Shown: piece after piece, positions 1 through 5,950 of the stretch
Numbering within the stretch: the first letter of the stretch is position 1
Layout of the letters: each line of letters opens with the position of its first letter
Source of the DNA: DATFAS01 sp035254305
GTDB taxonomy: Bacteria; Bacillota; Bacilli; Aneurinibacillales; RAOX-1
Assembly: GCA_035254305.1 (NCBI GenBank)
Contig: DATFAS010000249.1
Span: forward strand, 1 to 6,132
DNA: 6,132 nt
Direction: 5' to 3'
Notes under the pieces: generated by a model
Seen by the model: only the letters and a program-made list of their open reading frames with translations
Told to the model about the DNA's origin: nothing
Databases searched by the model: none
Position numbers and translations under genes: made by a program

Positions 1-123
1 ACAGCAGAAGGCAGAACTTTACCTAGATACCGTACATACATCGGTGTAGGTTTACCTGACGGGAAAACAACAAATGGGAGAAATCTTGTAAACATAGTTC
101 ACTTGATTCTATTTAATTTATGA
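1..123 (+). CDS. C-terminal end of an unidentified + strand gene (5' partial)
   Basis: Frame 1 is open from the first base to a TGA at 121-123, giving 40 residues that end in NIVHLILFNL. The stretch is rich in Gly, Arg and Tyr (for example PRYRTYIGVGLPDGK), and its codon choice fits the other genes. A hairpin follows six bases after the stop, as expected at a gene end. It is the only + strand gene I can support and converges on the aminotransferase gene ending at 175. I do not recognise the family. Because the open frame is short, a chance open frame remains possible. Confidence 0.5.
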   Translation, partial: TAEGRTLPRYRTYIGVGLPDGKTTNGRNLVNIVHLILFNL

Positions 124-128
124 TCAAT

Positions 129-168
129 AAAGGACCTCTCATCCTTTTTACATGGAAACGAGTCCTTT
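129..168. terminator. Hairpin between convergent genes, probable bidirectional terminator
   Basis: AAAGGAC at 129-135 pairs with GTCCTTT at 162-168. With one bulged C the stem extends by TC/GA to about 9 bp around a loop of about 21 nt. It lies between the stop of the + strand gene tail (123) and the stop of the - strand aminotransferase (175). The tails are only moderately T-rich on either strand (TTTATATT on +, TTTATTGA on -), so it is a weaker terminator than the others in this window. Its position is the main support. Confidence 0.55.
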
Positions 169-174
169 ATATTA

Positions 175-1470
175 TCAAGCGTTACGTATATCCATCACAC
201 CTTTAAGTATAAAATTAAACAGTTTTTCAATGTCACTTTCTTCCACACAAGAAAAGGCAATTCTCAAATCAGTCGAATTAATAGCAACGGTACCGACTCC
301 ATAATGATCTAATAAGTGAATCCTCAGCTGCTCTGCATTAATATCTTTAAGCTTTAGACACATGAAATACCCCGAATTAAATGGATAATAAGACCAATAC
401 TCTTTATATTTCTCATCAGCCAATACTGCTTTAACCTTCAGAGCTCTTTGCTTCATTAAATTAAACTTTTGCTGTTTTTCAAGATTAAACGCTTCTGACT
501 CCAACGATCGTGCAATAACGGTTTGTGACAAATGTGAACTGCTAGAGATTGTTCCCCTAATAATGCCCTTTGTCTTCTGTTCCAAGGCATCTAACACAAC
601 TGAACTAGGGGAGGCGTATGTTATAAACCCAACACGCAAACCCCATACATAGTTTTCTTTTGTCGCTCCATCCACTTTAATCGGCAAGATATTAGGGTGC
701 AAATTAGCTAAATGGCCAAATAAGGACTCCTTGATAGTGTCTTCATAAAATAATCCAAAATAAGCATCATCTAGAATGACAACCATATGGATCCCTTCTT
801 GCGCAGCTTCATATAGAACCTTAAGAATGCTTTGCACTTCTAGCTCATTTGGCGTATAACCGGTTGGATTGTTTGGGAAATTTAATAGTACTATCGCTTT
901 TCCAGCCGTCTTTTGTTTCATTATTGTGTCACTTAATGCAGCTATGTTGAAGCTACCCTCTAAATTAAATAAAGGATAGTTTACCATATTTGCACCTCTT
1001 CGGACTTCAAAAACCATCCGATAGTTCCCCCAGTATTTATCCGGAACGATTACACAATCATGAGGATCAACAAATAGGTCTGCCGCAATACTTAAGCCGT
1101 GTGTCAGAGCATTGGTAACAATAGGCAGCCCGAAGCTTTTGTCTTGCATAGAAGGGTTGTCCTGCAGTAACTTTTCCTTCCACAATTCACGTAATAAATA
1201 CTTTCCAGCTGGAGGAGCATAAGGATAGATATCCTCTGGAGAATATCCAGAAAAATGCTCTTGAATGTGTTGAAAATGCATGGGAACTTTTTCTTCGGTA
1301 GCAATTCCAATCGTAGCATTAAACCGATCGGCTTTTTTGCTTGCTTCAGCACTTTGACTAAGGATGCCCTTTGGATAATATAAATTCTTTCCTAAGTTAG
1401 ATAACATGTGATATATGGAGATATTCTCATTTCTTATCGCCTCATTAAGTTGTTTTGCCAGATCATTCAT
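175..1470 (-). CDS. Fold-type I PLP-dependent aminotransferase (class I/II), substrate unknown
   Basis: A 431-residue cytoplasmic enzyme with all the landmarks of class I/II aminotransferases. It has NFPNNPTGY at 197-205 and the cofactor-contacting D-x-A-Y at 234-237. The Schiff-base lysine is K271 in GATKENYVWGLRVGF, with R279 eight residues later. R403 in DLRIAF is the expected substrate-carboxylate arginine. The GATKE-x-Y-VWG-x-R-x-GF form of the lysine motif and the long N-terminal arm (about 110 residues before the PLP-phosphate region) set it apart from the HisC-like protein encoded just upstream, so the two are not recent duplicates. The ATG overlaps the hisC stop as ATGA and is preceded by GGGAGGG at 1478-1484, so the start is secure and translation is probably coupled. 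It would transfer an amino group between an amino acid and a 2-oxo acid. An aromatic or aspartate-type substrate is plausible, but the sequence alone does not decide. Confidence 0.9.
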   Translation of the reverse strand: MNDLAKQLNEAIRNENISIYHMLSNLGKNLYYPKGILSQSAEASKKADRFNATIGIATEEKVPMHFQHIQEHFSGYSPEDIYPYAPPAGKYLLRELWKEKLLQDNPSMQDKSFGLPIVTNALTHGLSIAADLFVDPHDCVIVPDKYWGNYRMVFEVRRGANMVNYPLFNLEGSFNIAALSDTIMKQKTAGKAIVLLNFPNNPTGYTPNELEVQSILKVLYEAAQEGIHMVVILDDAYFGLFYEDTIKESLFGHLANLHPNILPIKVDGATKENYVWGLRVGFITYASPSSVVLDALEQKTKGIIRGTISSSSHLSQTVIARSLESEAFNLEKQQKFNLMKQRALKVKAVLADEKYKEYWSYYPFNSGYFMCLKLKDINAEQLRIHLLDHYGVGTVAINSTDLRIAFSCVEESDIEKLFNFILKGVMDIRNA

Positions 1471-2603
1471 TTCTGGACCCTCCCATTCAATTCAAGGGAG
1501 CTTAGTAGAATAGCGCTCATAGTACCTATTAAGATCGCATTTTCTTCTGGAGTTCCAACCGAAATTCGAACGTGTCCTGGCATTCCCCAAGTAGCTCCAT
1601 ATCGCACAATAACTCCTTTTGCAAGGAGTTGTTCATAAACGGTCTTCGCCTCTTCTCCAATTTCAACAAGCACGAAATTACTCATACTCTCGGTATAGTT
1701 TAATCCGAGGCTAGAAAATGCCGCATACAATTGATCTCGTCCTTGCGCATTATTTTGCTGAGATGCTTGAACGTGGCTTTCATCATAAATAGCTGCCTCT
1801 GCCGCTGCTTGGGCTAATGCATTTACGTTAAATGGCTCCTTTACTTTTAAAATACTTTGAGTGATGGCTTCTGGGGCTGCTCCGTATCCGACTCTCACAC
1901 CGGCGAGTCCATAAATTTTTGAAAAAGTCTGTAACACAATAATTGAATAACCAGACCGAACCAATTCGAATCCGTCCGTATAGTCCGCTGCATCTGCAAA
2001 ATGGCTATAGGCCGCATCAAATACAACTAGAACATGTCTTGGCAAGATATCCATTAATTGTTGCAGGTGCATTTTTTTCATATATGTACCCGTTGGATTA
2101 TTTGGGGAACAAATATAGACAATTTTTGTTTTGCTAGTAACCGCGGTAAGTATCGTTTGGATGTCATATTCATAATCCTCGGTTAGTGGAATGGCAACCA
2201 CTTGGGCACCCATTAAATGGGCACCAAAATCATACTCACTAAATGAAGGTGCAGGAACAATTATTTCATCCCCTGGTTCCAAAAAAGTTTCTGAGATCAG
2301 TGTAATTAGTTCATCTGCCCCGTTAGTAACGATAATCTGTTGCGGCAATAGGTGAAGGCGTTCAGTAATGGCATTTTTTAATTGTGCAGCTTGAGCATCC
2401 GGATAGCGATGGATTCCAGCTAAATGGCTGGATATCGCTTCTATCGCTTTAGGGGACGGTCCCAACGGATTTTCATTTGATGCTAGTTTAATCACATGTT
2501 CTATCCCTAATTCCTTTTGAACTTCCCAAATCGGTTTCCCTGGTGAATAAGGGTGAATCTCTTGCAATGCCTGACGCGTCTTTATATTATTTAGAAGATC
2601 CAT
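1467..2603 (-). CDS. hisC: HisC-like aminotransferase (histidinol-phosphate / aromatic aminotransferase family)
   Basis: A 378-residue fold-type I PLP enzyme of the histidinol-phosphate aminotransferase family. It shows the family opening KLASNENPLGPS (39-50), NGADELI (94-100, PLP phosphate region), CSPNNPTGTY (165-174), FDAAY with D196 and Y199, the Schiff-base lysine K229 in TFSKIYGLAGVRVGYG with R237, SNFVLVE (308-314), and the C-terminal VRISVGT with R346. Many family members have D-E-A-Y where this one has D-A-A-Y. I start it at the ATG at 2603, which has GGAG eight bases upstream (2612-2615). A GTG three codons further upstream lies on top of that GGAG and would have no usable binding site. 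No other histidine-biosynthesis gene is in the window. It is first of a two-gene operon with another aminotransferase, so it may act on aromatic or other amino acids rather than on histidinol phosphate. Family assignment is firm; substrate is not. Confidence 0.88.
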   Translation of the reverse strand: MDLLNNIKTRQALQEIHPYSPGKPIWEVQKELGIEHVIKLASNENPLGPSPKAIEAISSHLAGIHRYPDAQAAQLKNAITERLHLLPQQIIVTNGADELITLISETFLEPGDEIIVPAPSFSEYDFGAHLMGAQVVAIPLTEDYEYDIQTILTAVTSKTKIVYICSPNNPTGTYMKKMHLQQLMDILPRHVLVVFDAAYSHFADAADYTDGFELVRSGYSIIVLQTFSKIYGLAGVRVGYGAAPEAITQSILKVKEPFNVNALAQAAAEAAIYDESHVQASQQNNAQGRDQLYAAFSSLGLNYTESMSNFVLVEIGEEAKTVYEQLLAKGVIVRYGATWGMPGHVRISVGTPEENAILIGTMSAILLSSLELNGRVQK

Positions 2604-2813
2604 ATTATCCACTCCATTCTTAAGTTGTAAAAATTCATTGGTCTGGAAAATAAATACACCTTATGTTACACAAATATGCTCTTTTAGGCTTGATCCAATT
2701 TAGCAATAAATGACTCAACCATTTGAACAAACCAAATAAACCTTCTCTTGAGGGATAATCACATCATTGGGCAGCATATGAAATCTTTCTATAGAATGGA
2801 TTCTTTAAATGAT
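2604..2813 (-). other. Intergenic region between the mini-Fur gene and hisC
   Basis: These 210 bases hold repeat copy B and the hisC ribosome binding site (GGAG, 2612-2615). I see no intrinsic terminator for the upstream mini-Fur gene. A 6-bp hairpin (TCTTTA/TAAAGA, on the - strand) overlaps its stop codon but has no U-tract. Read-through from the mini-Fur gene into hisC is therefore possible. I found no convincing -35/-10 pair; the best is TTGGAT, 16 bases, TATTTG, which is poor. No T-box-like or riboswitch-like leader was evident by eye. Confidence 0.4.
2686..2726. repeat. Copy B of a diverged repeat of about 39 bp (upstream of hisC)
   Basis: Contains GCTTGATCCA (2688-2697) and CTCAACCATTTG (2714-2725), separated by 16 bases. 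Copy A at 3169-3207 has the same two blocks with exactly the same spacing. By hand alignment the two copies agree at 26 of 39 positions with no gap. The blocks match almost completely and the middle is diverged. The near edge lies 84 bases before the hisC ATG, so this could be an operator. See the finding for the alternative coding interpretation. Confidence 0.6.
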
Positions 2814-3101
2814 CTAAAGAGATAGTTCAATTTCAGATTTCGTTTCTAATATAAATCGATAATACAGACTTTTCGTATCATCTATTTCCTCAACAAGGTT
2901 CAACTCTTTAAATATTTCAAGATTTTTTTCAATCACACTTATTGTTAAAGACGAATATTTCTTCTGCATAAACAATAATATATCTCTTGCTGAAAGATTC
3001 TCGGTATCTCTGGCAGCAAGAATCCTTAGGATCAGTTCTCTTTTTTGAGTATATCTGAATTCACTATATTTAAGCACTTCCAATGCCTTTTTCACTCCCA
3101 T
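2814..3101 (-). CDS. Small Fur/Zur-like winged-helix DNA-binding protein lacking the metal-binding domain
   Basis: A 95-residue protein that aligns by eye with the N-terminal DNA-binding half of Fur-family regulators, closest in feel to Bacillus Zur. An N-terminal helix (KKALEVLKYSEF) is followed by RYTQKRELILRIL, where Fur proteins have a (Y/R)-x-T-x-x-R motif. Next come the helix LSARDILLFMQKKY, the recognition-helix region LTISVIEKNLEIFKELNLV, and a wing ending in SLYYRF. Fur proteins are usually about 140-150 residues. This one stops exactly where the His/Cys-rich metal-binding and dimerisation domain would begin, and it contains no Cys and no His. The recognition region has SVIEKNLE where the family usually has (A/D)T(V/I)YRNL, so its DNA specificity has probably changed. 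I start at the ATG at 3101, with GGTGGGGG (3110-3117) eight bases upstream. A TTG six codons earlier lies inside that site. It could be a metal-independent regulator or a decayed zur; the intact frame favours the former slightly. Confidence 0.7.
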   Translation of the reverse strand: MGVKKALEVLKYSEFRYTQKRELILRILAARDTENLSARDILLFMQKKYSSLTISVIEKNLEIFKELNLVEEIDDTKSLYYRFILETKSEIELSL

Positions 3102-3226
3102 ATACTCTACCCCCACCAAAAATAAATAAACTATAGTGTAATTATTTTACCTCCCTCCAATACATAGCGCTTGATCCAGTTCAAGACGTTTTTGCTCAAC
3201 CACTTGGAATTTTTTGTGTTTTGGAT
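3102..3226 (-). other. Leader region of the mini-Fur gene
   Basis: Between the MocR terminator and the mini-Fur ATG lie repeat copy A (3169-3207), a strong Shine-Dalgarno-like GGAGGGAGG (3151-3159) that has no start codon within reach, and the actual binding site GGTGGGGG. AT-rich hexamers such as TAAAAT (3144-3149) and TATAGT (3130-3135) could serve as a -10 box, but neither has a recognisable -35 at the right distance. The promoter is therefore not located. Confidence 0.4.
3169..3207. repeat. Copy A of a diverged repeat of about 39 bp (upstream of the mini-Fur gene)
   Basis: Contains GCTTGATCCA (3169-3178) and CTCAACCACTTG (3195-3206), with the same 16-base gap as copy B at 2686-2726. It ends 67 bases before the mini-Fur ATG. 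In this copy CTTGATCCAGTTCAAG (3170-3185) is itself a near-palindrome (CTTGA, 6 bases, TCAAG), which is not kept in copy B. The two blocks on one strand (TGGTTGAGC and TGGATCAAGC) also resemble each other, giving a possible half-site arrangement. Confidence 0.6.
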
Positions 3227-3267
3227 AAAAAAAAGGATCAAGCCTATTCAATAGACTTGACCTTTTT
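3227..3267 (-). terminator. Intrinsic terminator of the MocR regulator gene
   Basis: On the - strand, AAAAAGG begins a stem of about 12 bp. It pairs 3251-3262 with 3235-3247, with one bulge (A3237 on the + strand) and one wobble at 3243/3255, closing on a 3-nt loop. It is followed directly by eight U residues (3234 down to 3227). It lies about 55 bases after the stop codon at 3321. The + strand side also ends in CCTTTTT, so it could work both ways, though no + strand gene reaches it here. Confidence 0.88.
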
Positions 3268-3320
3268 CACCACTTTCTTATCCACTACACCCTGTTCGGC
3301 TTATTTTGATACTTAAAAAA

Positions 3321-4757
3321 TCAGCAAAGCTTTTGAATCGACTTCTTTAAACGAACGATCCCTTCAGAAATTAAGTCGGTTTCAACACGGCCGAAAGTAA
3401 GACGCAAAAATCCCTTTTCTGACCCAAATAAACTTCCCGGTGTAAATGCAACACCGTTTCTTAATGATTCTTCTAGTAAATGATATTCCTTGATATTCTT
3501 CTTTAACCTACACCAAAGATGGATTCCTCCTTGAGGAATAGAAAAGGTTACTAAGTTTGATAACTCATTTTCTAAGGCCTCAATGGTTAGGTCCCTCTTT
3601 TCCACTAGACTTTGTTTTACTTTTTTTAAATGATCACTAAATAATTCAGACCTTAAAAATTCAGAAGCAATCCATTGAGGGATACTACTATGGCCAAAAT
3701 CTATGAGTTGTTTAGCATCCGCTAGTCTGTCAATAATTCTGTCCGGACCAACAATCCAGCCAATACGTAAACCTGACGCTACAGATTTAGATAGTGAACT
3801 GATATATAGCACTGTCTTATTAGTATCCAATGATTTTAAGGTTTGTGTGTCAATTTTATCATCGTACGATAGTAAACTATAAGGGTCATCCTCTACGATC
3901 GGTATCGCAAGCTCGCTAGATATTTCTAAAATTTTTTTTCGTTTTTCGAGGGATAAAACGGTTCCAGTTGGGTTTTGGAATATGGGATTTAAGAAAATCA
4001 TTTTTATCCTATGCTTTTTGTACAAATTGATGATATCCTCAGGGTTAATGCCATGTTCACCGACAGGAAGCAAGTGTGTCTTGATATTCGCAGAACGAAA
4101 AATGGGCAAAGAATAGGCATAGGATGGGTCTTCAATGGCTACAGAATCTCCTGGATTTAACAAACATTGAACGATAAGATGCAAGGCCTGTTGAGCACCT
4201 GAAGTAATCAAAATAGACCCACTCGTACAATGGATTCCTCTAAAATTTTTAAAATGCTCTACCAATACTTCACGTAATCCTAGGTTGCCTTGTGGATGCT
4301 CATATCCCAATGAATGATTAAATGATTTATGACCCAGGATACTCTGCATTTCATCGTAGGGCATTAATTCGCGGGATAGCTCTCCACTTGCAAAATTGAT
4401 AAGACTTCTTTCTTGAATTTCATTGCGGATATGCTGATATATCGGTAAATTCGGTAAAAAAGACCCACTTTCAATATATAGATTCCAATTTGGAACTCTA
4501 TTTCTGGACAATCCCCATATATCATGGCTAACTCTTGTTCCACTGCCTTTTATTTTTTCAACCAAACCCTTTGAATACAGGACTTCATAAGCTTGAATAA
4601 TCGTTCCCCTATTCACATCAAATAGCTTAGCCAGAGACCTTTCAGAGTGCAGGACTTGGCCAGGTGTATATTCACCGTATAAAATTCTTTGTTCAATATA
4701 ATCGGCAATTTGAAGATATATTGGGATATCCGAATCTCTTTGTGGTTTCCAATCCAT
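3321..4757 (-). CDS. MocR/GabR-type transcriptional regulator (GntR winged helix + aminotransferase-like domain)
   Basis: A 478-residue fusion, the usual MocR length. Residues about 10-76 are a GntR winged helix (PIYLQIADYIEQRI, the positive helix-turn-helix SERSLAKLFDVNRGTIIQAYEVL, and the wing KIKGSGTRV). A linker spans about 77-120. Residues 120-475 form a fold-type I aminotransferase domain with SGAQQAL (186-192), EDPSY (209-213), NPIFQNPTG (257-265), EDDPY (289-293), the PLP lysine K324 in SSLSKSVASGLRIGW with R331, and LRLTFG with R452. All PLP-contact landmarks are kept, so it should bind PLP and sense an amino acid or vitamin B6 compound, as GabR and PdxR do. Start choice: the ATG at 4757 has a perfect GGAGG (4763-4767) five bases upstream. 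A GTG 11 codons earlier has no site and would add residues before the GntR domain. It is monocistronic by its own promoter and terminator. The likely targets are its own promoter and possibly the aminotransferase genes downstream; the effector is unknown. Confidence 0.92.
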   Translation of the reverse strand: MDWKPQRDSDIPIYLQIADYIEQRILYGEYTPGQVLHSERSLAKLFDVNRGTIIQAYEVLYSKGLVEKIKGSGTRVSHDIWGLSRNRVPNWNLYIESGSFLPNLPIYQHIRNEIQERSLINFASGELSRELMPYDEMQSILGHKSFNHSLGYEHPQGNLGLREVLVEHFKNFRGIHCTSGSILITSGAQQALHLIVQCLLNPGDSVAIEDPSYAYSLPIFRSANIKTHLLPVGEHGINPEDIINLYKKHRIKMIFLNPIFQNPTGTVLSLEKRKKILEISSELAIPIVEDDPYSLLSYDDKIDTQTLKSLDTNKTVLYISSLSKSVASGLRIGWIVGPDRIIDRLADAKQLIDFGHSSIPQWIASEFLRSELFSDHLKKVKQSLVEKRDLTIEALENELSNLVTFSIPQGGIHLWCRLKKNIKEYHLLEESLRNGVAFTPGSLFGSEKGFLRLTFGRVETDLISEGIVRLKKSIQKLC

Positions 4758-4762
4758 GACAA

Positions 4763-4767
4763 CCTCC
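4763..4767 (-). promoter_or_regulatory. Ribosome binding site deciding the MocR start
   Basis: GGAGG on the - strand, five bases before the ATG at 4757. It excludes the upstream in-frame GTG at 4790 as the main start. Confidence 0.85.
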
Positions 4768-4823
4768 AAATTTCTACTCTTCTCTTCCACTAATCGTTAT
4801 TTCCAATTAATAATTTAAATGTT

Positions 4824-4862
4824 ATTATACCTCATCTACTTTTATAAAAATGTTACATTTTT
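4824..4862 (-). promoter_or_regulatory. Probable sigma-A promoter and operator region of the MocR gene
   Basis: A perfect TATAAT -10 box lies at 4829-4824 on the - strand, about 67 bases before the ATG. A transcription start would fall near 4816. The -35 hexamer is poor, which suits a regulated promoter. A 17-nt palindrome, AAAAATGTTACATTTTT (4846-4862), sits over the -35 position. The 8-mer AAATGTTA occurs both in it (4848-4855) and at the -10 edge (4817-4824), as direct repeats 31 bp apart, about three helical turns. MocR proteins such as GabR bind direct repeats over their own promoter, so autoregulation here is a reasonable inference. Confidence 0.6.
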
Positions 4863-4870
4863 TTTGGAAT

Positions 4871-4911
4871 AAAAAAAGAGTCCTTGCCTTTTCATTCTTA
4901 GGCAAAAACTC
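4871..4911 (-). terminator. Strong intrinsic terminator of the ABC/lipoprotein operon
   Basis: On the - strand GAGTTTTTGCCT (4911-4900) pairs over 12 positions, two of them G-U, with AGGCAAGGACTC (4889-4878) around a 10-nt loop. Seven U residues follow (4877-4871). It begins 17 bases after the lipoprotein stop codon and insulates the MocR promoter from read-through. Confidence 0.92.
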
Positions 4912-4928
4912 CTTGCTCATGCTCCCTA

Positions 4929-5282
4929 TCATTCCGTTTTAAACTCATATACGATTTCTTTCTTTGTTCCATCAGATTTTAGTTCGATATTGGCCACCCA
5001 ATCGCCTCCCATCGGCAATGTTGCGTTTCCCACATATTCTCCATTTCCTTGGTCTTTCAAAGTTATTTGTTCATTTCCGTGATCCATTCTCTTCATTTCC
5101 AAGAATACTTTTACATCCAATCCCTGAACAGGTTGATCATGTTCCTTCACGATCACCTTTATAGGAATCGACTGGCCAGATTTAATAAGAGAAGGAACCT
5201 CAGTCTTTACGTCCCAATTATTGGATGACGAACAACCAGCTACTAGAGCAATACACAATGCCATGAAGGTTAAGAATTTCAA
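4929..5282 (-). CDS. Small FixH/YtkA-like lipoprotein
   Basis: A 117-residue exported lipoprotein. Residues 1-16 form a short signal (one Lys, then the hydrophobic FLTFMALCIALVAG) with lipobox VAGC, so Cys17 would be lipidated and the mature protein of about 101 residues anchored outside the membrane. The rest looks like the YtkA/FixH-like beta-sandwich. It has a paired-strand pattern (IPIKVIVKEHDQPVQGLDVKV), a MKRMDHGN segment, and the typical G-x-G-x-Y then P-x-G-G-x-W ending (GNGEYVGNATLPMGGDW). Members of this family often accompany copper or respiratory-enzyme maturation genes. The start is TTG at 5282, overlapping the ATPase stop as TTGA, with AGGAGG (5292-5297) nine bases upstream. The next ATG would leave a signal without its positive charge. 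It is the last gene of its operon. Export is firm; a role as metal- or substrate-handling partner of the ABC system is inferred. Confidence 0.8.
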   Translation of the reverse strand: MKFLTFMALCIALVAGCSSSNNWDVKTEVPSLIKSGQSIPIKVIVKEHDQPVQGLDVKVFLEMKRMDHGNEQITLKDQGNGEYVGNATLPMGGDWVANIELKSDGTKKEIVYEFKTE

Positions 5283-5950
5283 GCCAATCTCCCTCCTAAC
5301 AGGTGCTGCTCATTAAAATCTTTCACAAGGTATTTTGAAATCTTTCCATTATCCAAAAACGCTATGTGAGAACATGTTTGTTTAATTTCATCCAAATGGT
5401 GGGAAGAAAACAACACCGTTTTATCATGAAGTCCCTTTAAGATCGATAGAATTTCAATTCTTCCAAGTGGATCAAGCCCACTTGTTGGTTCATCCAAAAT
5501 AAGAATGTCGGAATCATAATACAACATGATAGCAATCCCTAAGCGTTGGAGCATTCCCTTAGAAAAGTTTTTCACCTGTTCATCCTTGCTCTCCCATAAA
5601 CGAACGTAGCCCAGATGTTCACCCATATTGGCTTCATTAGGATTCTTTCCAGTCATTGATGCGAAGAACAACATATTTTCCCAACAGGTTAAATGAGGGT
5701 ATAATTGGAATTTCTCAGGGAGATAGGAAACTTTACCTTTCCACTTTTCAGTCTGATTATTAAAACCAGCCAGTTTCACACTACCTTCTTTATATGGGAT
5801 AAGCCCAAGAATCGAATGAATAAGCGTTGACTTCCCAGCTCCATTGCTTCCAACAAGGGCACATTTTTCATTTTTTTCAATGGTTAAATGAATATTGTCT
5901 AATACCTTCCGTTCCTTGAAATATTGGGTCAATCCTGTCACTTGTATCAT
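5279..5950 (-). CDS. ABC transporter ATP-binding protein, NosF-like
   Basis: A 223-residue ABC ATPase subunit. It has Walker A GSNGAGKS (34-41), YLPE at 76-79 where most ABC proteins carry the Q-loop glutamine, signature FSKGMLQRL (129-137), Walker B ILILDEP (149-155, with D153 and E154), D-loop SGLD (157-160), and switch histidine in SSHHLDE (H184/H185). The YLPE replacement and the S-K-G-M form of the signature, with DEPTSGLDPLGR, are typical of NosF and related exporter-type ATPases. NosF works with the NosY permease and NosD in nitrous oxide reductase maturation. I start at the ATG at 5950, with AAGGGGG (5958-5964) upstream and ATGA overlap with the permease stop. An earlier in-frame start would add 33 residues that overlap the permease gene. 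The lipoprotein gene follows with a 3-bp overlap. The ABC function is certain; the NosF role is inferred from motifs and neighbours. Confidence 0.92.
   Translation of the reverse strand: MIQVTGLTQYFKERKVLDNIHLTIEKNEKCALVGSNGAGKSTLIHSILGLIPYKEGSVKLAGFNNQTEKWKGKVSYLPEKFQLYPHLTCWENMLFFASMTGKNPNEANMGEHLGYVRLWESKDEQVKNFSKGMLQRLGIAIMLYYDSDILILDEPTSGLDPLGRIEILSILKGLHDKTVLFSSHHLDEIKQTCSHIAFLDNGKISKYLVKDFNEQHLLGGRLA
5292..5297 (-). promoter_or_regulatory. Ribosome binding site supporting a TTG start for the lipoprotein
   Basis: AGGAGG on the - strand lies nine bases before the TTG at 5282, inside the 3' end of the ATPase gene. This strong site makes the TTG start credible and indicates translation coupled to the ATPase. 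Confidence 0.75.

Noticed and set aside
1943..2137. Open frames on the + strand inside hisC (1943-2137) and across the hisC end (1408-1638).
   Set aside because: They are antisense shadows of well-supported aminotransferase genes. They have no recognisable protein features and no convincing ribosome binding site.
2715..2813. In-frame continuation of the mini-Fur gene after its stop, containing KVYLVCSNG (2744-2718), which faintly resembles the HHHLxCxxCG metal site of Fur/Zur.
   Set aside because: It lies behind two in-frame stops and before a third, the histidines are missing, the spacing from the winged helix is too long, and it overlaps repeat copy B in another frame. The similarity is too weak to call a remnant domain.
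2604..2813. Possible T-box or riboswitch leader for the aminotransferase operon.
   Set aside because: Only 210 bases are available, and I could see no T-box sequence, nested stems or leader terminator before hisC.
3130..3260. A 38-codon - strand open stretch running through the MocR terminator and repeat copy A, ending LEGGKIITL then TAG.
   Set aside because: It has no plausible start codon with a binding site, and its first part is the terminator U-tract. At most its end is a coding relic, noted under the repeat finding.
4964..5164. A + strand open frame antisense to the lipoprotein gene.
   Set aside because: The product has no recognisable feature and the opposite strand carries a coherent lipoprotein with signal, lipobox and binding site.
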